From Halomarina pelagica (GTDB taxonomy: Archaea > Halobacteriota > Halobacteria > Halobacteriales > Haloarculaceae): a stretch of 64,000 nt of DNA. The notes beneath the pieces are model-generated. The model did not search any database and had not been told where the DNA came from. It saw only the letters and a list, made by a program, of their open reading frames with translations. Both the position numbers and the translations under genes were made by a program. Shown piece by piece: positions 32,662 through 41,552 of this stretch (position 1 is its first letter; the number at the start of each line of letters is the position of its first letter). The stretch covers positions 310,001 to 374,000 of the forward strand of contig NZ_CP100454.1 in NCBI RefSeq assembly GCF_024228315.1, given 5' to 3'.

Positions 32662-34809
32662 GTGTCAATATTACTGCAGGCAAGTGAGCCAATCACCCGG
32701 CCGACTTTCTGGAAAATCGGGCCAATCGGCAAAGCGGTATTCTACTACCTCTCAGTAGTGGCTATTGTAGTCCTTCTTTGGGGCACCTACGACCGCTTTA
32801 AACGATATACACGGGGACAAGAAGACTGGTTCGACCGACTGGACAACCTTCCGGAGAGGATCGTCGTCGCAGCTAAAATCGTCATCACCAACGAGAAACA
32901 GTTCGATCGTGACCTAGTCGGTGGGCTGATGCACGCATTCATCATGTGGGGATTTCTAACGCTCTTCATCGCAACGTCAATCCTGTTCGTCGATATGGAC
33001 GGCTACCGGCTGCTCACGGGTGAGTCGTTCTGGGTTGGTGATTTCTATCTCTCGTATTCGTTCGTGGTGGACGCTATGGGGTTGCTTTTCGTCGTTGGGC
33101 TCGCTATTGCTCTCTATCGACGATATATCGGTCATCTAGATCGCCTTTTCGGTCCAAACAGTAGTCTTGAGGATGATCTATTCCTCTGGACGTTGTTTTT
33201 CCTCGGTATCGGGGGATATATCACTGAAGGGATACGCATCCTTGGAACTAGTGCCGTACGTGATGTTTCGTTTGAAACGGTCAGCTTCGTCGGTTGGTTC
33301 GTCAAAGATGTATTCCAGATCGCCGGGATGACACCTGAATTAGCTGGACAACTGTATCCCATCGTCTGGTGGGCACACTCCCTCAATGCCTTCATCTTTA
33401 TCGCAGCAATTCCCTACGCGAAGCCCTTTCACATGATATCGTCGTTCGCCAACGTCGTCGCTCGCGACAAAAAGGCAGGGAAACGCTTGCCATCGATTCC
33501 ATCAGATATGGACGCCGACACCGGCGCCGCATCCATCAACTCGTTCTCGTGGAAGGACATACTTGATCAGGATGCCTGTACTAAATGTGGTCGGTGTACG
33601 GCAGCCTGTCCCGCTCACGCCTCAGGGCGCCCTTTGAGTCCGCGTGACGTCATTCTTGACCTCAAACAGTACCGTGAACAGGTGGACGCTGGTGGCGAAG
33701 AACAACCGATTATCGCTGACGGTGGTAATTCCGTTATTGCAGCTGAAACAATGGAATCCTGTATGGCCTGCATGGCCTGTATGGATGCCTGTCCCGTCGA
33801 AATCGAACACCTCAAGACGTTCACTCGGTTGAACAGACATCTCACCGATGAGGGCGAAATCCAGGCTAGCCTCCAGGACGCCTTTCGAAACGTCATGCAG
33901 AACGGGAATACGTTCGGGAATAATCAGCGGCACCGAGGCAACTGGACAGAGGAGCTGGCGTTTGATGTGACTGACGCCCGTGAAGAAGAAGTAGAGTATC
34001 TCTGGTACGTCGGCGACTACCCGAGTTACGACGATCGCAATAAGAAGGTCGCTCGCTCACTGGCTCGATTATTCAAGGAGGCTGATGTGGAGTTTGGGAT
34101 CCTCTTCGAGGGTGAGGTCTACGACGGTAACGACATCCGTCGCGTCGGAGAGGAGTTGTTGTTCATTGAGCAGGCCGGAACTATGATCGAGAAATTCCAG
34201 GACTGCGAGTTCGAGAAAATTGTCTGTACTGACCCCCATTCGATGAATACGTTCAAAAACGAATATCCAGAGCTGGACTTCGGAGAGTGGGCCGACGATC
34301 CGATGTTCGACTTCGACATTGATGACAATCAGTGGAATCCTGAAGCAGACGTGTATCACTGGTCCCAAGCCGTGGAGGAACTGGTCAGAGATGGTCGTTT
34401 AGGCCTCGATGGGACCGAACTTGACTATACTGTTACCTACCATGATCCCTGCCACCTAGGTCGGTTTAACGATGTATACGAGACTCCGCGAGAACTCGTC
34501 CGTGCAACAGGATGCGATCTCCACGAAATGCCACGAAATCGCGCTGATTCATACTGCTGTGGCGGTGGCGGCGGTGGCCTCTGGATGGAGCACGAGCAAG
34601 ACGAGAAACCCAGCGAGGAACGTCTCCGTGAGGCATTAGAAGACACTGACGCTGGCGAACGCATCGAGAAGTTTGTTGTCGCCTGTCCACTCTGTATGAC
34701 GATGTACGAAGACGGCCGGAAAACCGGCGGATACGAAGACGACATCGAGATCGTCGATATCGCCGAACTCCTCATCGAAGCTATTGAGACGTCACGCAAG
34801 ACGGTGTAA
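32662..34809 (+). CDS. Membrane-bound HdrD-like iron-sulfur oxidoreductase
   Basis: About 715 residues. The first 270 form five to six membrane helices of a NarI/cytochrome b-like anchor. A ferredoxin domain follows with CTKCGRCTAACPAHA and CMACMACMDACPVEIEH (two 4Fe-4S). The C-terminal half is HdrB/HdrD-like: one full CCG motif is seen (DPCHLGRF, SYCCGGGGGG, VACPLC); the earlier CCG repeat is degenerate. Such proteins link membrane quinones to cytoplasmic thiol or organic-acid electron carriers. I chose the GTG at 32662; a TTG four codons upstream is the alternative. It could pair with SdhB-like and NuoI-like proteins here (inference). Confidence 0.88.
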   Translation: MSILLQASEPITRPTFWKIGPIGKAVFYYLSVVAIVVLLWGTYDRFKRYTRGQEDWFDRLDNLPERIVVAAKIVITNEKQFDRDLVGGLMHAFIMWGFLTLFIATSILFVDMDGYRLLTGESFWVGDFYLSYSFVVDAMGLLFVVGLAIALYRRYIGHLDRLFGPNSSLEDDLFLWTLFFLGIGGYITEGIRILGTSAVRDVSFETVSFVGWFVKDVFQIAGMTPELAGQLYPIVWWAHSLNAFIFIAAIPYAKPFHMISSFANVVARDKKAGKRLPSIPSDMDADTGAASINSFSWKDILDQDACTKCGRCTAACPAHASGRPLSPRDVILDLKQYREQVDAGGEEQPIIADGGNSVIAAETMESCMACMACMDACPVEIEHLKTFTRLNRHLTDEGEIQASLQDAFRNVMQNGNTFGNNQRHRGNWTEELAFDVTDAREEEVEYLWYVGDYPSYDDRNKKVARSLARLFKEADVEFGILFEGEVYDGNDIRRVGEELLFIEQAGTMIEKFQDCEFEKIVCTDPHSMNTFKNEYPELDFGEWADDPMFDFDIDDNQWNPEADVYHWSQAVEELVRDGRLGLDGTELDYTVTYHDPCHLGRFNDVYETPRELVRATGCDLHEMPRNRADSYCCGGGGGGLWMEHEQDEKPSEERLREALEDTDAGERIEKFVVACPLCMTMYEDGRKTGGYEDDIEIVDIAELLIEAIETSRKTV

Positions 34810-34962
34810 TCCAGGAAGATACGCACCCATATATTGACTCGGATAGAAATGAGTACAATTGTTTCAGACTCGTTACGATGAGCGGCAGATAGTCGGTATG
34901 TTCTGAGCGTGAGCGAGCAAGACGCTGGTCGATGCATTCCCAAACCGGTATCTCGATTGGCT

Positions 34963-35181
34963 ATGAATACCGATGTAATGTTCCCACGAGCGAGTGGTGT
35001 TCTCGGAATAGTCGTGTCGATCATCATGGCTATCGGTGCCATCTACGTTCTCGTCACTGAGACGTTCGGTGGATATGCCGGAACAAACGCAATTCTTGTC
35101 TGTCTCTTTCTCGTAGTACTTGGCGGGTTAGAGTTGAGCGTCATCTTGAAACATGGACGTGTTTCCACGCCGTACTGGTGA
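34963..35181 (+). CDS. Small two-helix membrane protein, unknown
   Basis: Seventy-two residues from the ATG at 34963 (MNTDVMFPRASGVLGIVVSI...), with helices VLGIVVSIIMAIGAIYVLV and AILVCLFLVVLGGLELSVIL. A GTG at 34909 would add 18 residues. It is in the same direction as the HdrD-like gene, 153 bp downstream. No family recognised. Confidence 0.5.
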   Translation: MNTDVMFPRASGVLGIVVSIIMAIGAIYVLVTETFGGYAGTNAILVCLFLVVLGGLELSVILKHGRVSTPYW

Positions 35182-35406
35182 CGGCGGCTTAGTCTCTCAG
35201 TTGAACGAGACGGAAGACTACAGTAATCACCGCGAAATAGAAGGTGTTTCCGACGATTTGCGTTGCTACTGATGGAGGTGAGTTCCGCCCAAGACCGGTT
35301 TGAACTTACTCCTCTCGCTGATCCCAGTCGGAAACCCCCAAATCAAAGTCACACATCGGTCGGGATAGATCTGTATCGATCATTGGTGATGATACGATGG
35401 AGGCCC

Positions 35407-37680
35407 TTACACTGTTGGTCGCGGTTCTTGCGGTCCAGACCTACCCGTCAGACTCGGAATTGAGAGGTCGATCCGCCGAAGGAACTGAGCATTGATTGCG
35501 ACGATTACCGTGCTGAGCGACATCAGGAGCGCGCCAACGGCGGGCGAGAAGAGAATGCCGATAGGTGCCAGTACGCCTGCTGCAAGCGGAATCGCCAGGA
35601 CGTTATACCCTGCCGCCCACACGATATTCTCCTGCATCTTTCGGTAACTCGCCCGACTCAGCTTCACGAGGCGGACGACGTCCATCGGATTGTTCTGGAC
35701 GAGGATGATATCTGCCGATTGCACCGCGACGTCCGTCCCGCTCCCGATTGCGATACCGATGTCGGCCCGCGTGAGTGCGGGTGCGTCGTTGACACCATCG
35801 CCGACCATCGCCACGAGTTTCCCCTGATTCTGAAGTTCAGTTACTTTCTTGTCCTTGTCCTCGGGGAGCACTTCGGCGAAGACAGTGTCGATACCGAGGT
35901 CGTCGGCGACGGCACGGGCGACGTCCTCTGAATCACCGGTCAGCATCGCAACCTCGATGCCGAGTTCGTGGAGCGCGTCGACCACCTGGTAGCTTTCCTC
36001 TCGAATGACGTCGGCCAGCGCAAACGCAGCGATGAGTTCGTCCTCGCGGACGAGGTATACGACCGTCTGTGCGTTCTCCCCGGCCTGTTTTGTGAAGGCT
36101 GTAAGCTCGGATGGGACGTCACTGTCGAGGTGCGAGAGGAGGTTCGGCCCGCCGACGTAGATTGAAGTCCCGTTTACCGTCGCGCGGACGCCGCGACCCT
36201 TGAGCGCCTCGAAGTCGGTCGCCTCCCGTGCCGTGACGCCCTGCTGGTCGGCCGCCTCCCGGATCGCCTGTGCAATCATATGTTCCGAGTCACCCTCGAC
36301 GGCCGCCGCCAGCGCGAGCGCTTCGTCCTCGCCGACACCCTCGACGGTCGCAACGTCGACGACGCCCTGTTCTCCCTTCGTCAGAGTGCCCGTCTTGTCG
36401 AAGATAATCGTATCCAGTTCTCGCGCTTGTTCCATGGCGATACGGTCCCGGATGAGCATCCCGTTGCGTGCAGCAAGTGAGGTGTTGATCGCGACGACGA
36501 GCGGAATCGCCAGGCCGAGCGCGTGTGGACAGGCAATCACCAAGACTGTGACAACCCGCTCAATGACCTCGACATTGAAGGAGATAGCAGCCGTCCACGC
36601 GATGGCAGTTACGACTGCGGCGGCCACAGCGACGTAGAACAGCCAGCCCGCCGCTCGGTCGGCAAACAGCTGTGTCTGTGACTCGCTCTGTTGGGCCTCC
36701 TCGACTAATCGCATGATGCCCGCCAGCGTCGTCTCGTCGCCCGTCGCGCTGATGCGGACCCGGAGACTCCCGTCACCGTTGATAGTCCCGCCGATAACCT
36801 CGTCGTCAGGCTCCTTCGAGACCGGCTTCGATTCGCCGGTGATCATCGATTCGTTCACATCCGAGTCGCCCTCCTCGACAACGCCATCAGCTGGCACGCT
36901 CGCGCCTGGACGCACAAGCACGAGATTGCCTTCGGAGAGATTGCTGACCGGTACCTCTTCAGTGGTACCGTCGGCAGTGATACGCTCGGCCGTGTCGGGC
37001 AGGAGTTTCGCCAGTTCATCGAGTGCGCTCGACGCCCGGCGGACGCTCCGCATTTCGATCCAATGTCCAAGGAGCATGATGTCGATGAGCGTCACCAGTT
37101 CCCAGAAGAACGCCGACATCGTCGGGAGGATGATGCTCGCGAGACTGTAGACGAACGCGACGGTGATCGCCATCGAGATGAGCGTCATCATCCCCGGCGA
37201 ACGGTCGCGCAGCTCGGGAACGGCCATCTCGAGGAACGGCACGCCACCGTAGGCGAAGACGATCACCGCGAAAACCGGGTTGATCCACTCGCTACCGGGG
37301 AACGCCGGGACCGAAAACCCGAGCCACTCCTGGAGCGTCTCGCTGTAGAGGAGAACGGGAATCGAGAGGAGCGTCGAGACGAAAAAGCGCCGCCGGAACA
37401 TCTGCTCGTGACCCTCGTGCATCCCACCGTGGCCGCCATGGTCGCCGTGAGCGTGGCCGTCGCTTCCGTGGTCCATGTCGTGTTCGTGCTGCTCGTGAAT
37501 CCCTTGCTCTGCCTCGTCTGCATCTTCCGCCTTCTCTTCAAGTATTGACTGTTCCACTCGCGACGTTTCCCGGTCACCCCCAGCCACGTCCTCACTCCCC
37601 TCGTTTACGTGGTGTCCGTCATGGCTCGCGTGACGATCAGAATGTTCATCATTACCGGTCGAATCTCTGTGCTTATCCAT
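35407..37680 (-). CDS. copB: Copper-translocating P1B-type ATPase, CopB subgroup
   Basis: A 757-residue heavy-metal ATPase. The first 90 residues are His-, Asp- and Glu-rich with [14 protein letters not shown] repeats, a metal-collecting head in place of HMA domains. Then come eight membrane helices, a CPH motif ([11 protein letters not shown]) in helix 6 that marks the CopB (P1B-3) subgroup, the phosphorylation site [19 protein letters not shown] and [20 protein letters not shown]. It exports copper using ATP. This fits with the multicopper oxidase and HMA protein. The 226 bp on its stop side (35182-35406) hold nothing I can support. Confidence 0.93.
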   Translation of the reverse strand: MDKHRDSTGNDEHSDRHASHDGHHVNEGSEDVAGGDRETSRVEQSILEEKAEDADEAEQGIHEQHEHDMDHGSDGHAHGDHGGHGGMHEGHEQMFRRRFFVSTLLSIPVLLYSETLQEWLGFSVPAFPGSEWINPVFAVIVFAYGGVPFLEMAVPELRDRSPGMMTLISMAITVAFVYSLASIILPTMSAFFWELVTLIDIMLLGHWIEMRSVRRASSALDELAKLLPDTAERITADGTTEEVPVSNLSEGNLVLVRPGASVPADGVVEEGDSDVNESMITGESKPVSKEPDDEVIGGTINGDGSLRVRISATGDETTLAGIMRLVEEAQQSESQTQLFADRAAGWLFYVAVAAAVVTAIAWTAAISFNVEVIERVVTVLVIACPHALGLAIPLVVAINTSLAARNGMLIRDRIAMEQARELDTIIFDKTGTLTKGEQGVVDVATVEGVGEDEALALAAAVEGDSEHMIAQAIREAADQQGVTAREATDFEALKGRGVRATVNGTSIYVGGPNLLSHLDSDVPSELTAFTKQAGENAQTVVYLVREDELIAAFALADVIREESYQVVDALHELGIEVAMLTGDSEDVARAVADDLGIDTVFAEVLPEDKDKKVTELQNQGKLVAMVGDGVNDAPALTRADIGIAIGSGTDVAVQSADIILVQNNPMDVVRLVKLSRASYRKMQENIVWAAGYNVLAIPLAAGVLAPIGILFSPAVGALLMSLSTVIVAINAQFLRRIDLSIPSLTGRSGPQEPRPTV

Positions 37681-37735
37681 AGGTAATCCCAGTTAGTGAT
37701 GCTACGTTACTCAGAACGAAAGGAGTGTGGATTAT

Positions 37736-38017
37736 TCAATCAGTTCCGTATTCGCGCATGAATTCGAGAGCGAGTTGTTTCGCGTCATCGAACTCCTCGA
37801 CGATTCCGAGTTCCTCGGAATGTTCACCTGCCGTCCATACGAGATATCCCCATCCACCGAATTTATTTGGCTCTTGGACTCGGTTGATCCGAACGAGTAG
37901 ATTTCCGCCGTCATAAGAATAGACGACTCGAGGATACTCTTGATCGATGAATCCGTGATAGGAGACCCCTTCCTCCTCGAGATGCCAGTTCTTCGGCAAA
38001 GTTTCTGCTATGGCCAT
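37736..38017 (-). CDS. Small haloarchaeal protein, unknown
   Basis: A 93-residue soluble protein (MAIAETLPKNWHLEEEGVSY ... VYSYDGGNLLVRINRVQEP... EHSEELGIVEEFDDAKQLALEFMREYG) with mixed strands and a C-terminal helix. No family recognised. A full CCGAAGATGTTCGG palindrome is 38 bp upstream of the ATG at 38017; using the longer start (38041) would leave only 13 bp, so the shorter start is preferred. Confidence 0.65.
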   Translation of the reverse strand: MAIAETLPKNWHLEEEGVSYHGFIDQEYPRVVYSYDGGNLLVRINRVQEPNKFGGWGYLVWTAGEHSEELGIVEEFDDAKQLALEFMREYGTD

Positions 38018-38054
38018 AAGAGTAGGTTGCGTTGCTGTCACTATGATGATTCCA

Positions 38055-38068
38055 CCGAAGATGTTCGG
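38055..38068. promoter_or_regulatory. CGAA-N4-TTCG palindrome upstream of the 37.7 kb gene
   Basis: CCGAAGATGTTCGG, exact arms, extended to ACCG...CGGT. It is 38 bp upstream of the chosen minus-strand start. Confidence 0.6.
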
Positions 38069-38198
38069 TTAACTTTCACCGATAATCACCAGTGACGGAT
38101 CATCATATCTGGTGTCTGGTGTTATTGGTGGAATCCTTGAGTGCGGATAAGAGACAGAATGCTAAATGGGTATGTGGATTTCTCGCTAGCTGCTGTCC

Positions 38199-38462
38199 TT
38201 AGTCCACCGTTTCGGCGTACACCGTAGTTACTTCTGGAATTTCCATTGGCAACTTGTTCTGGATCGCTTGAACGGTGAATGGAGAAATCCCACATCCACC
38301 ACAGGTACCACTCAGTCGAATCCACACTTCACCGGTTTCCTCGTCAATATCTTGAATCGCGGCGCTCCCGCCATGCATGGCGATTTGTGGGAAATTCGTC
38401 CGTAGAAACCCTGCGACACGGTCGGTGAGTGTATTGGATTCTTCGGTCGACTCTACAGCCAT
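38199..38462 (-). CDS. NifU-domain (Nfu-type) Fe-S scaffold protein
   Basis: An 87-residue protein holding one NifU C-terminal domain: LTDRVAGFLRTNFPQIAMHGGSAAI, then LSGTCGGCGISPFTVQAIQNKL. The CGGCG motif matches the CxxC that binds a transient 4Fe-4S cluster for delivery to apoproteins. It suits a region full of Fe-S proteins. The ATG at 38462 (MAVESTEESN) is chosen; a near-palindrome lies 38 bp upstream. Confidence 0.88.
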   Translation of the reverse strand: MAVESTEESNTLTDRVAGFLRTNFPQIAMHGGSAAIQDIDEETGEVWIRLSGTCGGCGISPFTVQAIQNKLPMEIPEVTTVYAETVD

Positions 38463-38499
38463 ACCTTGATATGGCCTGTCCAACCGGGTAACTGTTGAG

Positions 38500-38513
38500 C
38501 CGAACATCTTTGC
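38500..38513. promoter_or_regulatory. Near-palindrome upstream of the NifU-domain gene
   Basis: CCGAACATCTTTGC keeps the left arm exactly and has two mismatches on the right. It lies 38 bp upstream of the minus-strand start. Confidence 0.4.
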
Positions 38514-38628
38514 TCAATCATCGAAGGAGGTCATTGTCTCAGCTAAATGCAGAGCCAATCGATGATGTATTTGCTGGTACTTGACGACCGAACCCAGTCT
38601 TATTGGGGTTGCGTCCAACAGTTGAACT

Positions 38629-40164
38629 ATGGCAACAGGTCTCGACTACCCATGGTGGCTCCGAATCACGCACTGGTTCAATTTCTTCTTCATCATCTTG
38701 CTGTTCCGCAGCGGGTACGAGATTCTCATGAGCCACCCCAAGCTCTACTGGACCGACGACGGTATGCCGGGCGACGAATGGCTCCGAGTCGGCGACAAGG
38801 AACGATCGACCGACTTCGATAAGGACGTCATCGACGGCGAGGACCTCTGGGCGGCCGAAGACGAAATCGACCCGCCGTCACCGCTCATCTCTTTGCCCGG
38901 CCGAGACGCCATCGGGATGGGTCGTCATTGGCACTTCTGGGGCGCGCTCGGATGGACGCTCTGCGGTGTCCTCTACGCCGGAGGGCTCTTTGTCTCTGGT
39001 GAATGGACGCGCCTCGTTCCGACATCGCTCGAGATCTTCCCGCAGGCGTGGAACGCGTTAGTGTCGTACGCACAGCTGCAGATCCCCCATTCCGCTGGCT
39101 ACAACGCCCTCCAACAGCTGACGTACTTCAGCGTCATCTTCATCCTGTCGCCGGTGATGATCGTCACCGGTCTCCTCCAGGCACCGGCCTTTCGGGCGCA
39201 CTGGCCCGACCGGTTCGGCTGGAATCGACAGCTCAACCGGAGTATCCACTTCATTGGATTCGTCGCGTTCAACGTCTTCCTGTTCGGCCACGTCGCCCTC
39301 GTCGCCGCGCACGGGTTCTGGTCCGAGATGGGAAAGATCGTTCTCGGGAGCGAGACGGCCTCGACCGACCTGACGATCGCACTCACCGTGTTGGGCATCG
39401 CAATCGTCTTCGGGTTCGCCGCCCTCGCCACGTGGGTCTCCCTGAAGCGGCCGTACTTCACTCAGAACCTCCTCGAAATCGGCGTCGACCCGTTGTTGAA
39501 AGGGCTGTTCCACCACGTCTCGTTCTACGACGGCGACGACCGACCGGAAGAATCGGACTTCGCCCGCGTCAACGGGAAGCCGCCGCGCAACGATGAGTAC
39601 CGGGCCCACTTCGAGAACGGCTTCGAGGACTGGACGATCACGGTCGACGGCCTCGTCGAGAACGAACTCGAACTCACCAACGACGAGATCCGGGAGATGG
39701 ACAAGCAAGAACACGTCACCCGCCACGACTGCATCCAGGGCTGGACGTACTACGCCAAGTGGGGTGGTATCCCGCTGTCGGCCATCATGGACCGGTGTGA
39801 GCCCCACGAGGACGCGGAGTGGCTCGTCTTCTGGACGCTCGACGAGAAATGGGAGTACTCCGAGGACGGTCCGTTCGAGGAGAAGGGCGTAGACGACGAG
39901 ATTCCGGAGTTCTACTACGAGGCCATCCGGATGGATAAGGCTCAGGAGCCACGTTCGATCCTCGCCTACGAGATGAACGACGGCGATCTCCCCGTGGCCC
40001 ACGGGGCTCCCTACCGACTCCGCATCGAGAGCCAGCTCGGGTACAAAATGGCCAAGTGGGTCACTCACATCGAGTTCGTCGAGGACTTCGAGGACATCGG
40101 AAAGGGCTACGGCGGGTGGCGCGACGACGTCCTCCACTACTACCCCAACAGCGCCGACATCTGA
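38629..40164 (+). CDS. Cytochrome b / molybdopterin oxidoreductase fusion (MsrPQ-like)
   Basis: A 511-residue fusion. Residues about 1-300 are a cytochrome b561-type membrane domain with several helices and His residues (RITHWFNFFFIILLF, GRHWHFWGALGW, RSIHFIGFVAFNVFLFGHV). The C-terminal half is a sulfite-oxidase/YedY-fold domain (DWTITVDGLVENELELT, RHDCIQGWTYYAKWGGIPL). The Cys at 368 in HDCIQGW is the likely Mo ligand. Such proteins reduce or oxidise sulfur, nitrogen or sulfoxide substrates with membrane quinone electrons. The two parts are separate MsrP and MsrQ genes in bacteria. The substrate is unknown; the next two genes point to sulfur chemistry (inference). Confidence 0.9.
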   Translation: MATGLDYPWWLRITHWFNFFFIILLFRSGYEILMSHPKLYWTDDGMPGDEWLRVGDKERSTDFDKDVIDGEDLWAAEDEIDPPSPLISLPGRDAIGMGRHWHFWGALGWTLCGVLYAGGLFVSGEWTRLVPTSLEIFPQAWNALVSYAQLQIPHSAGYNALQQLTYFSVIFILSPVMIVTGLLQAPAFRAHWPDRFGWNRQLNRSIHFIGFVAFNVFLFGHVALVAAHGFWSEMGKIVLGSETASTDLTIALTVLGIAIVFGFAALATWVSLKRPYFTQNLLEIGVDPLLKGLFHHVSFYDGDDRPEESDFARVNGKPPRNDEYRAHFENGFEDWTITVDGLVENELELTNDEIREMDKQEHVTRHDCIQGWTYYAKWGGIPLSAIMDRCEPHEDAEWLVFWTLDEKWEYSEDGPFEEKGVDDEIPEFYYEAIRMDKAQEPRSILAYEMNDGDLPVAHGAPYRLRIESQLGYKMAKWVTHIEFVEDFEDIGKGYGGWRDDVLHYYPNSADI

Positions 40165-40218
40165 GACGACGATGATCGTCCCCGTCCTCGCGACCGCATC
40201 CGGCGCTCCACCCCTTCG

Positions 40219-41331
40219 ATGACAACCGACCACGACCCAGACGAATCGGGTGAGTCGCCGGTCGGCAGTGTCAGCCATGCCGGGAACGTCCTCGGCCTTC
40301 TAGAGGACTGGGACCCGCTCTACTTCGCGCTCGTCATGGCGACCGGCATCGTTTCCATCGGTGCATCTCTCGTCGGGTTCGAGCGAATCGGTCGAGTGCT
40401 GTTCGTAATCAATGCGTTCGCGTACGTCGGTATCGGCGTCCTCACGGTGGCACGAATCGGCCGCGCCTTCGGATCGACGCTCGAGGACCTCGTCTCGCCG
40501 GACCGGGCGGTGGGGTCGTTCACTGCCGTCGCAGCGACCTGTATCCTCGGGAGTCAGATCGTCGTCTTCGAGCAGTCGATTCTAGCCGCGACGGCGCTCC
40601 TGGTCTTGGCAGGCGGTCTCTGGTTCGTTCTCACGTACACTGTGTTCGTGGGGCTCACGATTCGGAACGTCGACGACCCCATCGAAGAGACGCTCGACGG
40701 CGGCTGGTTGCTCGCCGTGGTCGCCACGCAGTCCGTGGCCGTGCTCACCGCGTTGATCGCCCCGCAGTATCCGTCGATCCTCGAGAGCGCCGGTCTAGTG
40801 GCACTCGTCCTGTACCTGATCGGCGGCGGGTTCTACCTGGTGTTGTTCACGCTGGTGTTCTACCGGATGACGTTCTTCGCGTTCCGACCGGTGTCTGCGA
40901 CGCCGCCGTACTGGATCAACATGGGCGCCGTTGCGATCACGACGCTGTCGGGCGCGTTGCTCCTCCGTCTCGGACCGTCGTGGCCGTTCATCGCCGAGAT
41001 TCGTCCGTTCCTCCTCGGGTTCACGTTCTTCTTCTGGGCGACGGCCACGTGGTGGATCCCGTTGCTCGTCGCGCTCGGCGTCTGGCGACACACCGTCGGC
41101 GGAATCGCACTGCCGCATCGCCCGGGGGGCTATGACCCACGATACTGGGGGATGGTCTTCCCGCTCGGGATGTATACGGTGAGCACGTTCCGTCTCGCGA
41201 GCGAAACGGGAATCGAATTACTGCACGTCGTCCCGCGAGTGTTCGTCTACGTCGCATTGGGTGCGTGGATGGTCGTGAGTGTCGGGCTGGTCCGTCGCGC
41301 GGTACGGTGGTCACGGGCAGCTTTCGGGTAG
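40219..41331 (+). CDS. TDT/SLAC1-family transporter (TehA/Ssu1-like)
   Basis: A 370-residue membrane protein with about ten helices, starting inside with [24 protein letters not shown], the family's first-helix signature, and later [26 protein letters not shown] and [28 protein letters not shown]. Members include tellurite resistance TehA, malate carrier Mae1 and sulfite exporter Ssu1. It starts 54 bp after the molybdopterin oxidoreductase gene. Sulfite export or a related anion is the best contextual guess. Confidence 0.9.
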   Translation: MTTDHDPDESGESPVGSVSHAGNVLGLLEDWDPLYFALVMATGIVSIGASLVGFERIGRVLFVINAFAYVGIGVLTVARIGRAFGSTLEDLVSPDRAVGSFTAVAATCILGSQIVVFEQSILAATALLVLAGGLWFVLTYTVFVGLTIRNVDDPIEETLDGGWLLAVVATQSVAVLTALIAPQYPSILESAGLVALVLYLIGGGFYLVLFTLVFYRMTFFAFRPVSATPPYWINMGAVAITTLSGALLLRLGPSWPFIAEIRPFLLGFTFFFWATATWWIPLLVALGVWRHTVGGIALPHRPGGYDPRYWGMVFPLGMYTVSTFRLASETGIELLHVVPRVFVYVALGAWMVVSVGLVRRAVRWSRAAFG

Positions 41332-41552
41332 GATCGCCTCTCACTCGGTCAATTCGACGTTCACGCGAGTGATGTCTCCGCCACAGAGACACCGTCCTCG
41401 ATCCGAGGGCCGAACATACCAATTCGCCGATTGCACGGTTTCGTCCCTGTTACCACTGTGATCCGAAGAACTGGAGCCGTCCCAGCCCGGATACAGAGTA
41501 CGCGCACCTCGGTTCGTTTTTGGCCGTGGGCCCAAAGGGTTGGAGCACTCGT

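Noticed and set aside
33905..33918. Palindrome-like GGGAATACGTTCGG inside the HdrD-like gene
   Set aside because: It lies within coding sequence with a mismatch in the left arm, and is taken as background for the motif.
39058..40278. 406-residue minus-strand frame opposite the molybdopterin oxidoreductase
   Set aside because: Entirely antisense to a gene with recognised cofactor motifs; no domain of its own.
41409..41425. CGAACATACCAATTCG as another redox palindrome
   Set aside because: The arms are eight bases apart instead of four; not the same site.
41341..41552. Minus-strand Cys-containing frame (WYVRPSDRGRCLCGG) before the trans-sulfuration gene
   Set aside because: No usable start outside the neighbouring gene and only one CxC; too weak to call.
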